Source of the DNA: Schizophyllum amplum
Lineage: Eukaryota > Basidiomycota > Agaricomycetes > Agaricales > Schizophyllaceae
Length of the DNA: 64,000 nt
Direction of reading: 5' to 3'
NCBI GenBank assembly: GCA_007026445.1
Contig: VDMD01000001.1
Coordinates: 806,001 to 870,000, forward strand
Shown piece by piece: positions 22,007 through 33,364 of this stretch; position 1 is the first letter of the stretch; every line of letters begins with the position of its first letter. Under the pieces are notes generated by a model, which saw only the letters and a program-made list of their open reading frames with translations, was not told the DNA's origin and made no database searches. A program made the translations under genes and the position numbers.

Positions 22007-24339
22007 TCACAGCGTGTACAAAAAGCGTGCGACGCCGTCTTGCTCCGTGAGTCGCCTTCTCCGTGCGTTCTGCACCCACAAATGCACTGTCAGGACGCCC
22101 AGTAGTCCGAGCGTCATAACCTGGCACGCAATCGTAGTTATCGTCCCCGGATGATATACAGGGGCGTCTTGCTGCCTGAACACCGTCGTCGCCATGATAC
22201 CTATAACGCGCCGCATGTAAGGGAGAGAGAAAATACCCTCAAAAGGCGCTTGAGCGACTCACCTCCAATGCCACCACATGAAATGATAATAGCAGTCGTG
22301 ACCGCCCGTTTCGATTGCGAGACAACGTTATTCGCTGACTGTCCACAACGGCGCCGTTAGCAGCTAGCAGATAGAAGGGTCGACAGCACGCGCACATAAG
22401 CAAGGATGCCCGGAATCGCTGACGATGCGCCACAATTTGTGAGAAAGAGCCCTGCAAAATGCTCAGCGTCGCGCCCGGTGTCTCTGATAACGACGACGGT
22501 TCACCGAAATACCGCACCCCAGGTTGGTGAGCATACCCAGTTGTGGCAGCACCAGCAGCCGTGATCAGCGCTTGCACCGCGATGAACCCCGCACGGTGGC
22601 GCGTCCGGTCCGACATATACGAGAACACCACGATTACAGCGGCCTGTAACCCTCCTGCCTTAGCACGGTTGGGGTGTTGAATCCGGGCCATACGCACCGC
22701 AGCAATGTAAGGCGGGGCACTCTGTCGTTGTAGACGTCAGTCTAGCACTGTTTCTTTGGCATCCAGACACGCACCAAAAGCAACGTCTTGGACACGCTCC
22801 ACCCCATGCTCCTAAGAATCACGGGCATGAAAAATCCGACGCTGTACGCTGGCGTCGTCGCGGCGATGTACATCAAGCCTGCGACCATCAGCATTCATGA
22901 ACGACGCGCGATCGAGTGAACGTACCGTACGCCCACAACTTCCAGTCCAACAGGTGGCTGCGTACCTTTGCCCAGGAGAGCGCGTCCGGCAGCGCATCCC
23001 CTCGGTCAGCCTCAATGCGCGCCAGCACATATGCTGTCTCAGCGCGCGTGAGAAACGTATTGCGATCCGGGAAGTCGGGCACGCAGAGCCAGGCGACCGC
23101 GCCGAAGATAATTGTGATGGCGCCTTCGATTACCTGCAGATTGGGGGCGGCATCAGCCAGTGCGAGGTTAACCAATGCGACGTCAGTCATGTCTAGCAGG
23201 AGACAAACAGGCAGAAGAATATAAGCATAAAGAAAGGGACGTGGACTTACGAATATGTACGCCCAGGCGGGAAAGGTGCTGATGGTGCCCAGCAGGCTAA
23301 CTGCGTAGGCGAAGATGGGGCTAAAGCCCGCCACAAAGACGGAGGTCAGGTAGAATACGCCCAATCTGCTGGCCGATCAGTTGAACGAGTGTCGGGAGGA
23401 TAGACAAAGGCTAACCGTGTTTGAACTTCGTGGCGTTTGTACCTGAGCGAATGGGCATTAGGATATGGCGCGTGCCCCACTTTATCGAGATCATGCTCAC
23501 CAAGTCGTGATTATAAAGACAAGGGAGCAGAAAAAGCCGGCCTGTACGTCGTCAGTGTATGCACATTGTATACTAACGGCCATCATACCTCGAAGGCTCC
23601 GAGAAGTGCCCTGTACGAATCAAGCAGTGAGTCTTGTGGCGCGGCTTCAATATGCATAAATTGATCCACGCACCTCAACACAGCAAGGCACACCCAATTC
23701 GGCACAAAACCCATCGCAAGCTGCACCGCGCCCCATGCGACAACACAGGCCGCCAGCCATCTTTGCGCACCCAGCCGGCGCACCAGTAAATTACAAGGAA
23801 GTTGCCTGCAAAAGGCAAGCGGACCAGGTCAGCGGCATGTCAGTCTAAACCAAATCTGGCGCAACGTTGACGTACAGAAGGATGTACGGGACAAAGTAGA
23901 CGAAGGAGACGATGCTGTAGCGCGCGCCGATGCTAAGGCCCTACAGATCTTTGGTCAGCGAGGGCGGGAGTAAATGAGCGTCAACATACTAGGTCGACGT
24001 CGAGGCCGACAACGCGTGCGACGGAGAGGTTGGACCGGTCCACGAGCGAGAGTGCGTAGAGCGCGCCGAGCAGGGGAAGTATGCGACGATCAATCTTGCG
24101 TCTAAAGGGATGGATGTCGACCATTGTGAGCTGAGCGTCCCACTCCGCAGACAACGGCACACGTACAAGAGCCGCCGCTCGTCGATATCCGCGCCCTCAT
24201 GATCTCTATCCGCGTCTTCGTCCGCCACACCTTTCTCCACCTCATTGTCCTGCACGGTGCCCTCGTCACCTTTCTCGTCAATCGAGATGTTCACCGTCTT
24301 TGGCTTGGGTTCTTCTGCCGTTCCTTGCGTCGCGGTCAT
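22007..24339 (-). CDS. MFS transporter, anion:cation symporter type, copy 2
   Basis: This is a paralogue of the gene at 18936-21246. The start at 24339 gives an acidic cytosolic N-terminus (MTATQGTAEEPKPKTVNISI). TM1 and its loop read RKIDRRILPLLGALYALSLV, DRSNLSVARVVGLD. Then come NLLVRRLGAQRWLAACVVAW, GAVQLAMGFVPNWVCLAVLR, FYLTSVFVAGFSPIFAYAVS, VIEGAITIIFGAVAWLCVPD, FPDRNTFLTRAETAYVLARI and EADRGDALPDALSWAKV. The second half includes VIVVFSYMSDRTRHRAGFIA, NCGASSAIPGILAYV, SANNVVSQSKRAVTTAIIIS and VFRQQDAPVYHPG, and it ends GVARFLYTL-stop. The two copies share the rare FPDRNTFL...VL.RIE.DRGDA.PD signature, which argues for a tandem duplication followed by divergence. An upstream in-frame ATG at 24444 would add 35 residues of unlikely composition. 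Confidence 0.85.
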
Positions 24340-24654
24340 CTTGCTCGTCCGTGGGCCAGCAAAGATGATCGTAGTCGCTGTAAGCTCGTTGACGAGATGT
24401 CGCCGCCCTCTCGTCCTCTCGTGTGCGCAAGAAGGAAGATGCAAGAAGGAAAACGTTCAGGAAGGAACTTGCGCGCCCTATCGTGACCCCCCAACTTTCA
24501 GGCGAACCTTTGCCCAGGCACCTGGCGTCAGCCACAAGCTCGTGCCGCCGTAAGAACGCGGCGCACCTCGAGGTTATCCGAGTACGTGAGCGCGCGCAGG
24601 GGGGCACCAGATATGAAAGCTTGAGGTTACTGTAGCCTTCTCGGGTTCCCTTAG

Positions 24655-24800
24655 TAGTCGTTGCCCGGACCTTCGTTTGGTAGTCGTCGCCCCCGGTCGC
24701 TTCGTCGCTCGCTCTCGCTGACTAGTTGTTGCTCTCGTTGGTTCGTCCGCCCTCGATTAGTCGTTGTCCTCCCCTAGTCGGTGTGGTCTAGTTGCCGCCC
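24655..24800. repeat. Dispersed imperfect 12-bp repeats (TAGTYGTYGYCC)
   Basis: At least six degenerate copies of a unit close to TAGTCGTTGCCC occur here (TAGTCGTTGCCC, TAGTCGTCGCCC, TAGTTGTTGCTC, TAGTCGTTGTCC, TAGTCGGTGTGG, TAGTTGCCGCCC). They are spaced irregularly in a stretch rich in C, T and CG dinucleotides. The pattern resembles a decayed minisatellite. Confidence 0.6.
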
Positions 24801-25053
24801 TCGCTTGGCCATGGTGTGGTGCCCTCACAGGCCCTCAACAGATTGTTGGCCCCTTCTCCTCCCAGCAACACCAGTCATATACATCATGCAGGACGCATGC
24901 AAAGAAAAGGAAGAGGGACATGGAACCTGGCGTGAGCGACATCGCTGCCCAAATCGATCGAGAAACGCGCATATATGCTCTGGGGGCGCGCTAGATGGGC
25001 GCTTCGGCGGGCGCGCTATCTCCCGCGGGCCGACGTTGGGAACAACGTAGGGC

Positions 25054-25113
25054 GTCATCGCGAGCAAACGTACGGTGTCATCGCGAGCAAACGTACGGTG
25101 TCATCGCGAGCAA
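25054..25113. repeat. 23-bp tandem repeat, about 2.6 copies
   Basis: The unit beginning GTCATCGCGAGCAAACGTAC repeats exactly with a 23-nt period at 25054, 25077 and 25100. The third copy breaks off after 14 nt. Confidence 0.9.
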
Positions 25114-25972
25114 TCCTCCTGTCGCGACGCTGACAGATGCATCCCCGACGAAGCGAGGAAGAGCGCGTTGCGAGAGGTTGTCGGAGGCGAAGAGGGCATC
25201 GTTGCGACCAAGGAGCGCTTACTAGGACCGAAGAGCGTGTCGTGGCGTCAAAGGGGCGCCCAGAGCTTGACCGGAGCCCAAACCTGACCAAAGCTGTATC
25301 GACATTGCTGGACCCTGTGGCTGATGTAAGGTATCTTCCAGAGAAGCTGAAGTCGATGCTCACGGGTTCAACGTTCAACGTTCACAAGGTGTCCCTCCCG
25401 ACCGCGACACTCGGAAAGACATATCGACGTCGGAATCAAGAGAGCGTGGCACCGTGAACAAGGCATCGACTCGAGGCGCGTCAAACACAGTCACATTGCA
25501 GGACAGACGATGAACATTCAACCCGCCTGTATAGGTACAAGACTGAGGCTGCCCATAGTGAAAGAGGCCTAGAGGGATAGAGAAGTAGAACGTACCCCCA
25601 AGATATCTAGAAGGGTAGGGTTCCCATGATAGGGTGTGCAACCACGAACATAAATTGCGAGACATAGGTTGTGCCGCTGCGACCGAGAACATATGCCGCG
25701 GGTCGTAAGGGTTACACCATAAGTATCCCGCAGGCAACAACGATCCCGAGTCGTGCACGGGCAATCGGCGCGTCGTACTTACAAGGGCAGAGATGGATAG
25801 TGGTACATTGATCTTAATAGAAATTCTCGTCGTGCTCCCGCCAAACCTAGATAGTAATAAATGTGCACGGGGCGAACAGGATGCTGGACAGCCCTTGTCA
25901 ACGACGTGGAGCGCAACACACAGACCAGGTGAACATACCATAATAGCATCACCGGGGTCCCGTAACCGCGCT

Positions 25973-27107
25973 CTATGCCGCCGTGCGCCCATCCGCGGTC
26001 GGCGGTGTCGGCGGCGGCGGCTTGCTGCCTGATGACAAGGATTCGGACTTCCGCCGCTCCGAGGCGTCGTCCTGGTATAGATGGTGCTCCTCGATGTAGT
26101 CCACGACCGGCGCGGGGAGCAGGTAGTGCACGGAGAGGCCGCGCTTGAGGAATAAGCGGACCTGGTTGAGCATGAGCATCGGGCATAACACGGTGTTATT
26201 TGGGACGGGTGGCAAGTGCAGCGGTATTCACAAGCTCCGGCGGCTCGCATCCACATCTTCCTACCGCGCCTCCGTCGGATCCGACAGGGCGCAGAAGGGT
26301 GTCCGCGGCAGCCAGGGAAAGACAAAGACACACACCTTTGTGCTCGATACGTCATTCTGAATGAGCTGCGAGACCATGTGTATATTGTGCCGCCAACGCG
26401 CCAGGCTGTCGGTCGCCTGGTCCATGCCGGAGCCCTGACGCTCGATTATGACGGCGCCGTAGCGGCCGAGTATGTGGTCCAACTGCGCCATGTGAGCAAG
26501 GACGGGGAGGGGGAGATGCGAGCACGAACATCCTCGTAACTCCAAACGCCGGGCTCGCTCATAGTGCTGATTAGATCGGATCCGGCGAGGAGCATGACGC
26601 GAACATTGCGGTGCGCGCCGTCCTCGGTCTGCACGCCGCCCAGGACGGTGTTGACCTGGTGGTCAAAGTGGTCGAGCACGACGGCGGTGCGTTGGTAGGA
26701 CTGGAACGCCTCCCATGGATCGACCATAAGCCAGGAGGAGGTATGCTCGGCGGCGAGGTTGCACATGTTGACACTAGCAATGAAAGTGAGTTGGTTGATG
26801 AGTGGTGGGCGCACGCGGGTACTCACCGATGGTGCGCATTTAACAAGCCGGGCTTCTTGTACATGTCGGATACGGGGGAGAGGTAGCCGCCGACGATCTC
26901 AAAGTCGGTGTTCTGTCGCACATAGTCTTTGGCCATCTCGAACATGCGCAGGTGGAGGAAGGTCACGGGGCTGAAGGAGCCGCATGCGACGAGGACGATG
27001 GGCGTCTTGGTCGGGTCGCGCAGGACGCGGCGGAGGCGATGATGCGGGAAGGAGTAATTTGGCGGATTTGTGAACTCGCGCGCGCTGCGGGGCGGGGTCG
27101 TGCTCAT
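25973..27107 (-). CDS. NMA1: Nicotinamide/nicotinate-mononucleotide adenylyltransferase
   Basis: Joins ATP to NMN or NaMN to make NAD or NaAD, the common last adenylylation of NAD synthesis and salvage. Four exons. The N-terminal nucleotidyl-transferase motif is PIVLVACGSFSPVTFLHLRM (GxFxPxTxxHL). It is followed by EIVGGYLSPVSDMYKKPGL and, after an intron, NMCNLAAEHTSSWLMVDPWE. The middle part has VMLLAGSDLISTMSEPGVW, joined by a GTTCGT-donor intron to YEDLDHILGRYGAVIIER. The last intron leads into NDVSSTKVRLFLKRGLSVHY, containing the family SSTxxR motif, then LLPAPVVDYIEEHHLY and a disordered tail ending GRTAA-stop. The start at 27107 (MSTTPPRSAREF) is the nearest ATG; an upstream in-frame ATG at 27176 would add 23 residues. 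Confidence 0.93.
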
Positions 27108-27849
27108 CGTGGGCGAGCGCGTAGGGAGGTGGTTATGGGGGTCGGGGCTGGTCGCCAGCGAATTTTGATTGATCAATGGTGGTAGGAGAAGAGGATGAGC
27201 AGTCGGTGCCTTGGCAGGTCACGCTTGGCGTGACGGATGGCCATGATTTGGTGGCGACAGTGACTCAGCCGGGCTCATACCGGAGGCCCGCGATCCAGAT
27301 TGGCCCCAAATTCCGTCTCGGGCCTATGCTTCGGAAGACGCGATAGATGCACACTGTAGACGGGAAGAAATTGTGAGCCTGGGGACAGGAAGAGAGCTGA
27401 TGTTTTCAGGCGCTGCAAGTCTACGTATGAGCTAGTGATATTCCCCGTCTCTCTCGCAGACAACGTCTTCCTGAGCCAATTGATGCCCGCCAGCTTTTGC
27501 ACTGCAACACAACTGTATCTCCTGGTGTGGCTCGTACGTTTGTGGATGTTTGGGAGCTGCGAGAACCGCAACGTGACTTGTTGAACAATGGGCACATGAC
27601 CTCCATCCTCTCACCGGCCGTCCGCTAAGTCCGCCCACGGTTGCCCACACAATGATGTTCCACGCTGCTCATACATCACCATCTTCCAGTGAAACTCAGA
27701 TCGTCTTGACCAGGCGAGGACGTTGACATCCTTCCCAAAACGGTTGTCCTCTTGTAACAGCCTAGCGCGCCCCATGGTCATCGCCAACGTCATCGGCTGA
27801 CCATCATCAACGCTGGATGTATCTTGTCTGCCCCTTCCCCTCCCCTCCC
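27108..27849. other. Shared promoter region between divergent genes
   Basis: About 740 nt between the NMN adenylyltransferase gene (minus) and the X-family polymerase gene (plus). Small minus-strand frames (27275-27595, 27611-27871) are not recognisable as proteins. No motif stands out. Confidence 0.45.
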
Positions 27850-30564
27850 ATGTCCCCCCGCAAACGCTCACGCTCGTCCTCTATCTCGTCCTCCGATTCG
27901 CAACCGCGAAAGCGGCAACGCTCCTCTTCCGATGGCTCCGAACCCGACAAGCGCCTCAAAGTCTACATCGTCCAGGCGAAGCTGAGCGCCGACGAGGTCG
28001 CGTCGCTGTACGCCCTCGTCGATCACCACAGCGTCAACGAATCCCTAGACTTTGAGCTCACTCCGAGTCCAAGAGACGCAGACGTGATCGTTACGGCGGT
28101 GCACATGCGCAAGCGGCTCGAGCGCCACATTGATTGGGCTCTTGCGGTAAGCCTTCGACCACCAATTTATTTATCCCTTCGGACACCGCTCACATACCAC
28201 GTAGAAAGAAAAACCCATCGTTACCCCCGACTGGCTCTTCAACTCTGTCTCCGCTGGCGAACTCTTGCCCTGTGGCAAATTTGCCGCACTCTCCGAACTA
28301 CACGACGAAACTGTGCACAACTGCCCCGACGGTGACGACGACAGCGACACTGCGGCCTCTTCGCCGCCCACAGATTCTTTGCTGCACCTCCGCTCCCCGT
28401 CGCAGGAGCCTGCCGCGAGCGCCGACCTGGACTGGAAATCGCGCTACGCCTGCTGTCGCGCGTCGCCGTTAGTCTGCGTGAATCAACATTTGGTCAGCCG
28501 GCTTGCGATTATTCGTCGTTCAAGAGAGTTGGAGGACGACAAGATCAGTGCTTTGAGCTATGATCATGCGATAGGCGTACGTCTGTCTCGTGTATGTGTA
28601 GTCGCGTTCGAGCTCACTGCGCGCGGCACAGATGATTAAATGTACGTATCTCCCAATCTTGATGGGCTGGCATGCCTCTTATCATGACCGTAATGCAGCG
28701 TATCCATACGAACTTACCGAAGACCGACTGAATGAGGTCAACAGTTTGCCACATATTGGTCCCAAGATGATATCTAGGGTGAGTCGGGCCACAATCAATC
28801 CATATCCTCACTCATTTCAAGGTCTCTAGATAGAAGAATATCTGGACAACGGGGACATCGAGGAAGCTGGTAAGTGATCTTCTCCCTTTTCCTTTTCTTT
28901 TGGTCTCGCGATTCGCTCCTCGGTTACGGTCTTCTTACACCCTCCCGTCCTTCCTCTACTATGCCGCTTCTCTCTCATCCTGCTCTTACCCTGCCTCTCA
29001 CACCCTTCCTGCCACAGAAACCATCGCCAATTCCCAACGCTACCAATCCCTTGAAGCCTTCACCGATCTCTACGGCGTCGGCGCGACGACCGCACGCAAG
29101 CTCTACGCCGCCGGCTGTCGCACTTTTGAGGACGTAGAAAGATACTACGGTGTCAGCTACGAAGACGAAGCAGAAGAGGAAGCAGATTTGGATGATGGCC
29201 TCAAAACCGAGGAGACGGACGACTTGCATCTGGCATCGCAACACAACGACCGCGCGTCGCAACACAACGACCGCAAGCCACCCCGCCCGCTCCGCTTCGC
29301 CAAACCCAAGATTCCCTCAATAACGCCGCGTGTCGCGCTCGATTTGCGGGATGACCTCGATCAGCGGATTCCAAGGGAAGAGGTGCAGGAGATCTTTGCC
29401 GTGATTGTGCGCGAGCTGAATGCGGTGCGGCCGGGGTGTGTGGCGACGATCGTGGGTGGGTGAGTGCGGGGCTTCATTGTGATCGGGTCTCCCCGGCGTC
29501 GTTTGCGGTGGTTTGTTTTGCGGGATGAGGCTTGTGCGGGACGAGGCTTGTTTGGGACGAGGTTTGGTTGAGCGAGATGCTGGTGCCACAAATTCCAGTG
29601 CCACCATCAAATGTGCCCTGCCGTTTACCTGGCATCGAACATCTCACTGGCATCTGTTACCACCAGCTACCGCCGCGGCAAATCTCTCAGCGGCGACGTC
29701 GACATCGTCATCGGGCACCCCAACTTGAGTCCGACTGGCAAGCAAGTCAAGGGCCTCTCCTCGCGGCTGGTCGAACGGCTGTACGAGCGTGGGCTGGTCA
29801 CCCATTTGATGTGTGAGTCATCCTAAACGAAGCTGTGCACTACACTCCTGTAGACGGGGTCTATCCTCCTTGTTTTGCCTGCCTCTCAAGCCAACCTCCC
29901 GACTGCATCAACTTCCGCTATTCACGTCCGCTGCTTTCGCCCCTTCCGCCTATCAACCATCCTGACCGACTTCCTCCACTGAACAGACCTCTCCGGCTTC
30001 CACGCCCCGGACGTCACGCGCGCGGCGCACTGGGACGCACTAGAGAAAGCGTTGACGGTGTTCGTGTTGCCTGGAGGAGTGCGCCGGCGCGTAGACCTGA
30101 TATTCGCTGCACCTGAGGCGTACTGGACGGCGGTGGTCGGTTGGTGAGTGCGCTGCATATACGTGGGATCTGCCAGAGCGCGCGGCATGCCTCTTGCTTC
30201 GTGCTCTCGACCATCTGTTTTGATCCCTTACATTGTCCAGGACTGGATCCAAGACCTTCGAGCGTGACCTGCGAAGGTGGGCGGCGGAGCAAAAGTGAGT
30301 GTATGCCTCGAAAAACTCTCTCTTCACACAGTGAGGCTGACTGGACGACACGATAGGGAGCTGAAGTTCGACAGTACTGGCCTGTGAGTACAAGGCTCTA
30401 ATGACTCAAATATTTCGCTGTGACCCAACTACTTCCTGTGCTAATGCACGAATAGGACTCGGCGATCCAATGGCGAACTCCTCGTACCGACGAGCGAGGA
30501 GGATGTGTTCCGTTTGTTAGGACTCGGCTGGGTGCCGCCTACGCTTCGTAACGCAGATGCATGA
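27850..30564 (+). CDS. POL4: X-family DNA polymerase (Pol4 / Pol lambda-mu-like) with N-terminal BRCT domain
   Basis: A repair polymerase for gap filling and end joining in the nucleus. After a Ser/Arg-rich basic N-terminus the BRCT domain spans residues ~35-130, ending with PIVTPDWLFNSVSAGELLP. The 8-kDa-type region has DHAIGMIKAYPYELTEDRL and the hairpin NSLPHIGPKMISRIEEYLDN. A second helix-hairpin-helix is FTDLYGVGATTARKLYAAGC. The palm carries IVGGYRRGKSLSGDVDIVIG, which includes two of the three metal-binding Asp residues; the exon joint at about 29670 completes the GG-Y. Then come RRRVDLIFAAPEAYWTAVVG (third Asp) and WTGSKTFERDLRRWAAEQ, and the end is GLGWVPPTLRNADA-stop. A 21-nt duplication encodes ASQHNDR twice in the linker before the palm (~29236-29277). 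The start at 27850 is preferred over 27817 because the context is better and a basic N-terminus follows. Confidence 0.93.
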
Positions 30565-30845
30565 GTGCTGGTGCCACTGAGCTTTCCGAAGTCAGATGCA
30601 CAGCGCGGAGACAGTACATTGACCGGGCACATGCATGGCCCAGTGGGGAGTGCGTGATGCGAGGAGTCGAGTTCTTGGTAAGACATTTATGAGGTATTCA
30701 TAGTCGATTGCGATGTTGTTGCAGATGCTATTTAGTATACAATGCGTAGCCGTCCGATATTCGGTAGTGCGGCGATTGGTCCCTTCTCGACCGGGCGGAG
30801 ATGGCTGTGTATATGCGAAGACACGCGATGTATCCTCCAACGCGC

Positions 30846-32928
30846 CTAGTTGGCGAAGGCTTGAATGCCAGTAATGGCTTTCCCGAGGATCAAGGTGTGG
30901 ATGTCCTGAAAAGGGGTAAGCTGAGGTCTTCGAGGCACATGATAAACGCACGTAAGTTCCCTCCTGCAGTAGATTTCACGGTCAGAGGTATGTCTGGAGA
31001 GATTGAACGCGTACTCACGTAGGTGTTTGCCACCTGCAAATTATTGACATGCCTGCCGATATGGTACCTACAATCGCCTGTTAGCCACAGCCCATAGACC
31101 TAATGAAACGTATATTCACTCATCCGTGCACCCATTCCCTCCAAGGATGTCCAGCAGCACGCGCGAGTGTGTTAGCGCCTTCCCGCAATTGTTCCGCTTG
31201 ACCATGCTGACCATCTCCGGCGCCGCCTGGCCAGCATCCTTTAGCCGCCCTACCTGCAGGCTGGCCAGCCGACCCAGGACGATCTCGGTATGCGCATCCG
31301 CGAGTTTCTTCTGCACAAGCTGGAAGGAGGCAAGCGGCCGCTTGAACTGGTTCCGCTCGAGGGCGTACTCGCGCGCGCGATTCAGGCAGTCCTCGAGTGC
31401 GCCCATGACACCCCAGGATATGCCGTACCTGGAGGAGGCGTTGAGCAAGGATGGTCGACAGATGATGGTAGAATACTCGATCGCTCTAGATCAACGCAAC
31501 GTACCGTGCGGAGTTGAGGCAAGAGAATGGGGATCCGAGGCCCTTGGTCTTCGGTAGGAGGGCATCCTGGCCCACACGCACGGAGTCCATGAATATGGAC
31601 CCTGTGAGTGATGCGCGCAGGGCAATCTTGTTCTTTATGGGTGGCGCCGACAAGCCTTTCATTCCCTTCGAGAGAGAAAAACGTGTTAGTCACATCATCG
31701 TCGTGCCACGCGCAGGGGAAACTCAAAACTAACTTTGTCCAGAATAAACCCACGAATCTTGCCGTCCCACTTGCAGTTCGCCCAGATGATGAACACATCC
31801 CTGTACTCTGTCAATACGGCACTGTGCAGCTCAGTAGCGGAGAATAACTGACGCTACAGGAGCGTTGGAGATCCACGTCTTGCTTCCATTTATAATAAAG
31901 CCGCCGTCGACCTCTTCCGCCGTCGTCTCCATGCCGGCTGGGTCAGAGCCGTGATTCGGCTCAGTAAGACCCTGAAGTTGAAATCAATACCATGTCCCAA
32001 ATGCCGTGAACAGACCTTGGCTCACAAATGCACCGATGAGCTCGCCCTTCGCTGGAAAAAAGTGCATCAGTGCATAAGCCCTAGGATTGGGTTCATGAAA
32101 TAGAGCGTACCGAGACGAGGCAGATACTTCTCCTTCTGCGCTTCCGTCCCAAACTCGTAGATAGGATGCATGACGAGGGACGATTGCACAGACGCAGTCG
32201 ACCGGTAGCCGGAATCAACGCTGCGAAACGAAGTCAGATGCAGGTTCAGCGCATCAAGCAGGACGCAGGGAGCGATCGCATGATTGCTGAACACACCGCT
32301 CGAGCTCCTGTGAAACGAGTCCATATGCCACGGAGCTTACTCCCGCGCAGCCGTAGCCCTCGATGGTAGGTCCGAGCAGGCCAAGCTGACCCATCTCCGG
32401 CAAGATATCGTGATTGAAGGCTGGTGAAGGATGTCAGGATTGTCAGAAATCATCTTCAGACGCTGGCAAGAGGTGTCAGGAGACGGAAAAAATATGCAAA
32501 ACGCGCAGGAAGGCCCGAGACGATGTAGCAGACTCCTTTACGTACACTCCGTCCTCCAACCCTCCAGAACACGCGGCATGAGGTTCTCCTGGCAGTATTC
32601 ATGCGCGGTGTCACTGAGTATGAGCAGGTAAGACAACTATGGAGTGTTTCGACGAGGGATTATCATACCGAACGGCTCTCTCCTCCTCGGTGAGCAGCGA
32701 CTCGAGGTTCACAGGATCCTGGTGCGGAGCTCGTACACAGAGAGAGGTGTTATAATTATCAACAACATACCTCCCAGTTGAACTTTGCCCACCCTGCATA
32801 AATTCTTGAGACACGGGGTGACATTGCGGAAGGGTAGTTCACGTACCGGAGGCCGAGCGGGACGTCTGGCCCACGGCCGGACTCAACCGTAGCGAGCGCA
32901 TCGCGCGGACGCTGCAACGGGATAGCAT
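30846..32928 (-). CDS. GCDH: Glutaryl-CoA dehydrogenase, mitochondrial
   Basis: A flavoenzyme that oxidises and decarboxylates glutaryl-CoA to crotonyl-CoA in lysine and tryptophan breakdown in the mitochondrial matrix. The N-terminus [20 protein letters not shown] is a presequence. A 23-nt exon (32771-32793) encodes GWAKFNWE and joins to [14 protein letters not shown]. Family blocks follow: [76 protein letters not shown] and [20 protein letters not shown]. The stretch [19 protein letters not shown] is built from three exons. The middle one is a 12-nt microexon (30952-30963) that carries the catalytic glutamate. The end is [17 protein letters not shown]. All diagnostic regions are present, so the gene appears functional. 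Confidence 0.94.
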
Positions 32929-33364
32929 GACAAAAAGAGAGCTTTATGAGCGCGGTTAGGAGTCTTCGTTTGTGTTTATAGGTGGACGGAGGAGGCAAGA
33001 GTGAGTTGCTGCAGTTTCGGTCCACGGGCGTTTAACACCCGGCCGGATCACAGCGACATGTGACTATTCAACCGTGGGAATCCCCGGAAGTGCGAGCTGC
33101 ACTGTGCAGGAGTCCGACTTTCGTTACTTATGTCCTTCAGTTCCAGTCAATACACGGCCTTGGGCGAGTGCTAGGCCTGGCCTCGGCTGGTACTCGTCTG
33201 GACGTTGATAAGACTTTGCGATTTGGGCGTTCGATCTGAACTCTGCAGACACCCGATTAAGAAGCATTGTCCTGTTCAGTTCACGATGCTCTACTGGTAT
33301 CCTATATCTACCGCGTCTACGTTTAAACACCTCCTTCTAGCTATTAATGCAGGCTGTAGTAAAT
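32929..33364. other. Intergenic, no gene seen
   Basis: About 435 nt between the glutaryl-CoA dehydrogenase start and the stop of the F-box-like gene, both on the minus strand. It presumably holds the GCDH promoter. The only frame (33124-33330 minus) is unremarkable. Confidence 0.5.

Larger units (their letters stand above)
24340..25972. other. Gene-free gap with short repeats
   Basis: About 1.6 kb between MFS copy 2 (start) and NMN adenylyltransferase (stop). It holds an imperfect 12-bp repeat series (24655-24800) and a 23-bp tandem repeat (25054-25113), listed separately. A 326-codon minus-strand frame over 25375-26355 is Arg/Ser/Cys-rich, runs through an intron of the next gene and is not a protein. 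I see no transposase, terminal repeat or RNA gene. Confidence 0.5.

Noticed and set aside
25375..26355. 326-codon minus-strand open frame
   Set aside because: Composition is Arg/Ser/Cys-rich and it runs across the last intron and out-of-frame exon of NMN adenylyltransferase; an artefact of GC-rich DNA.
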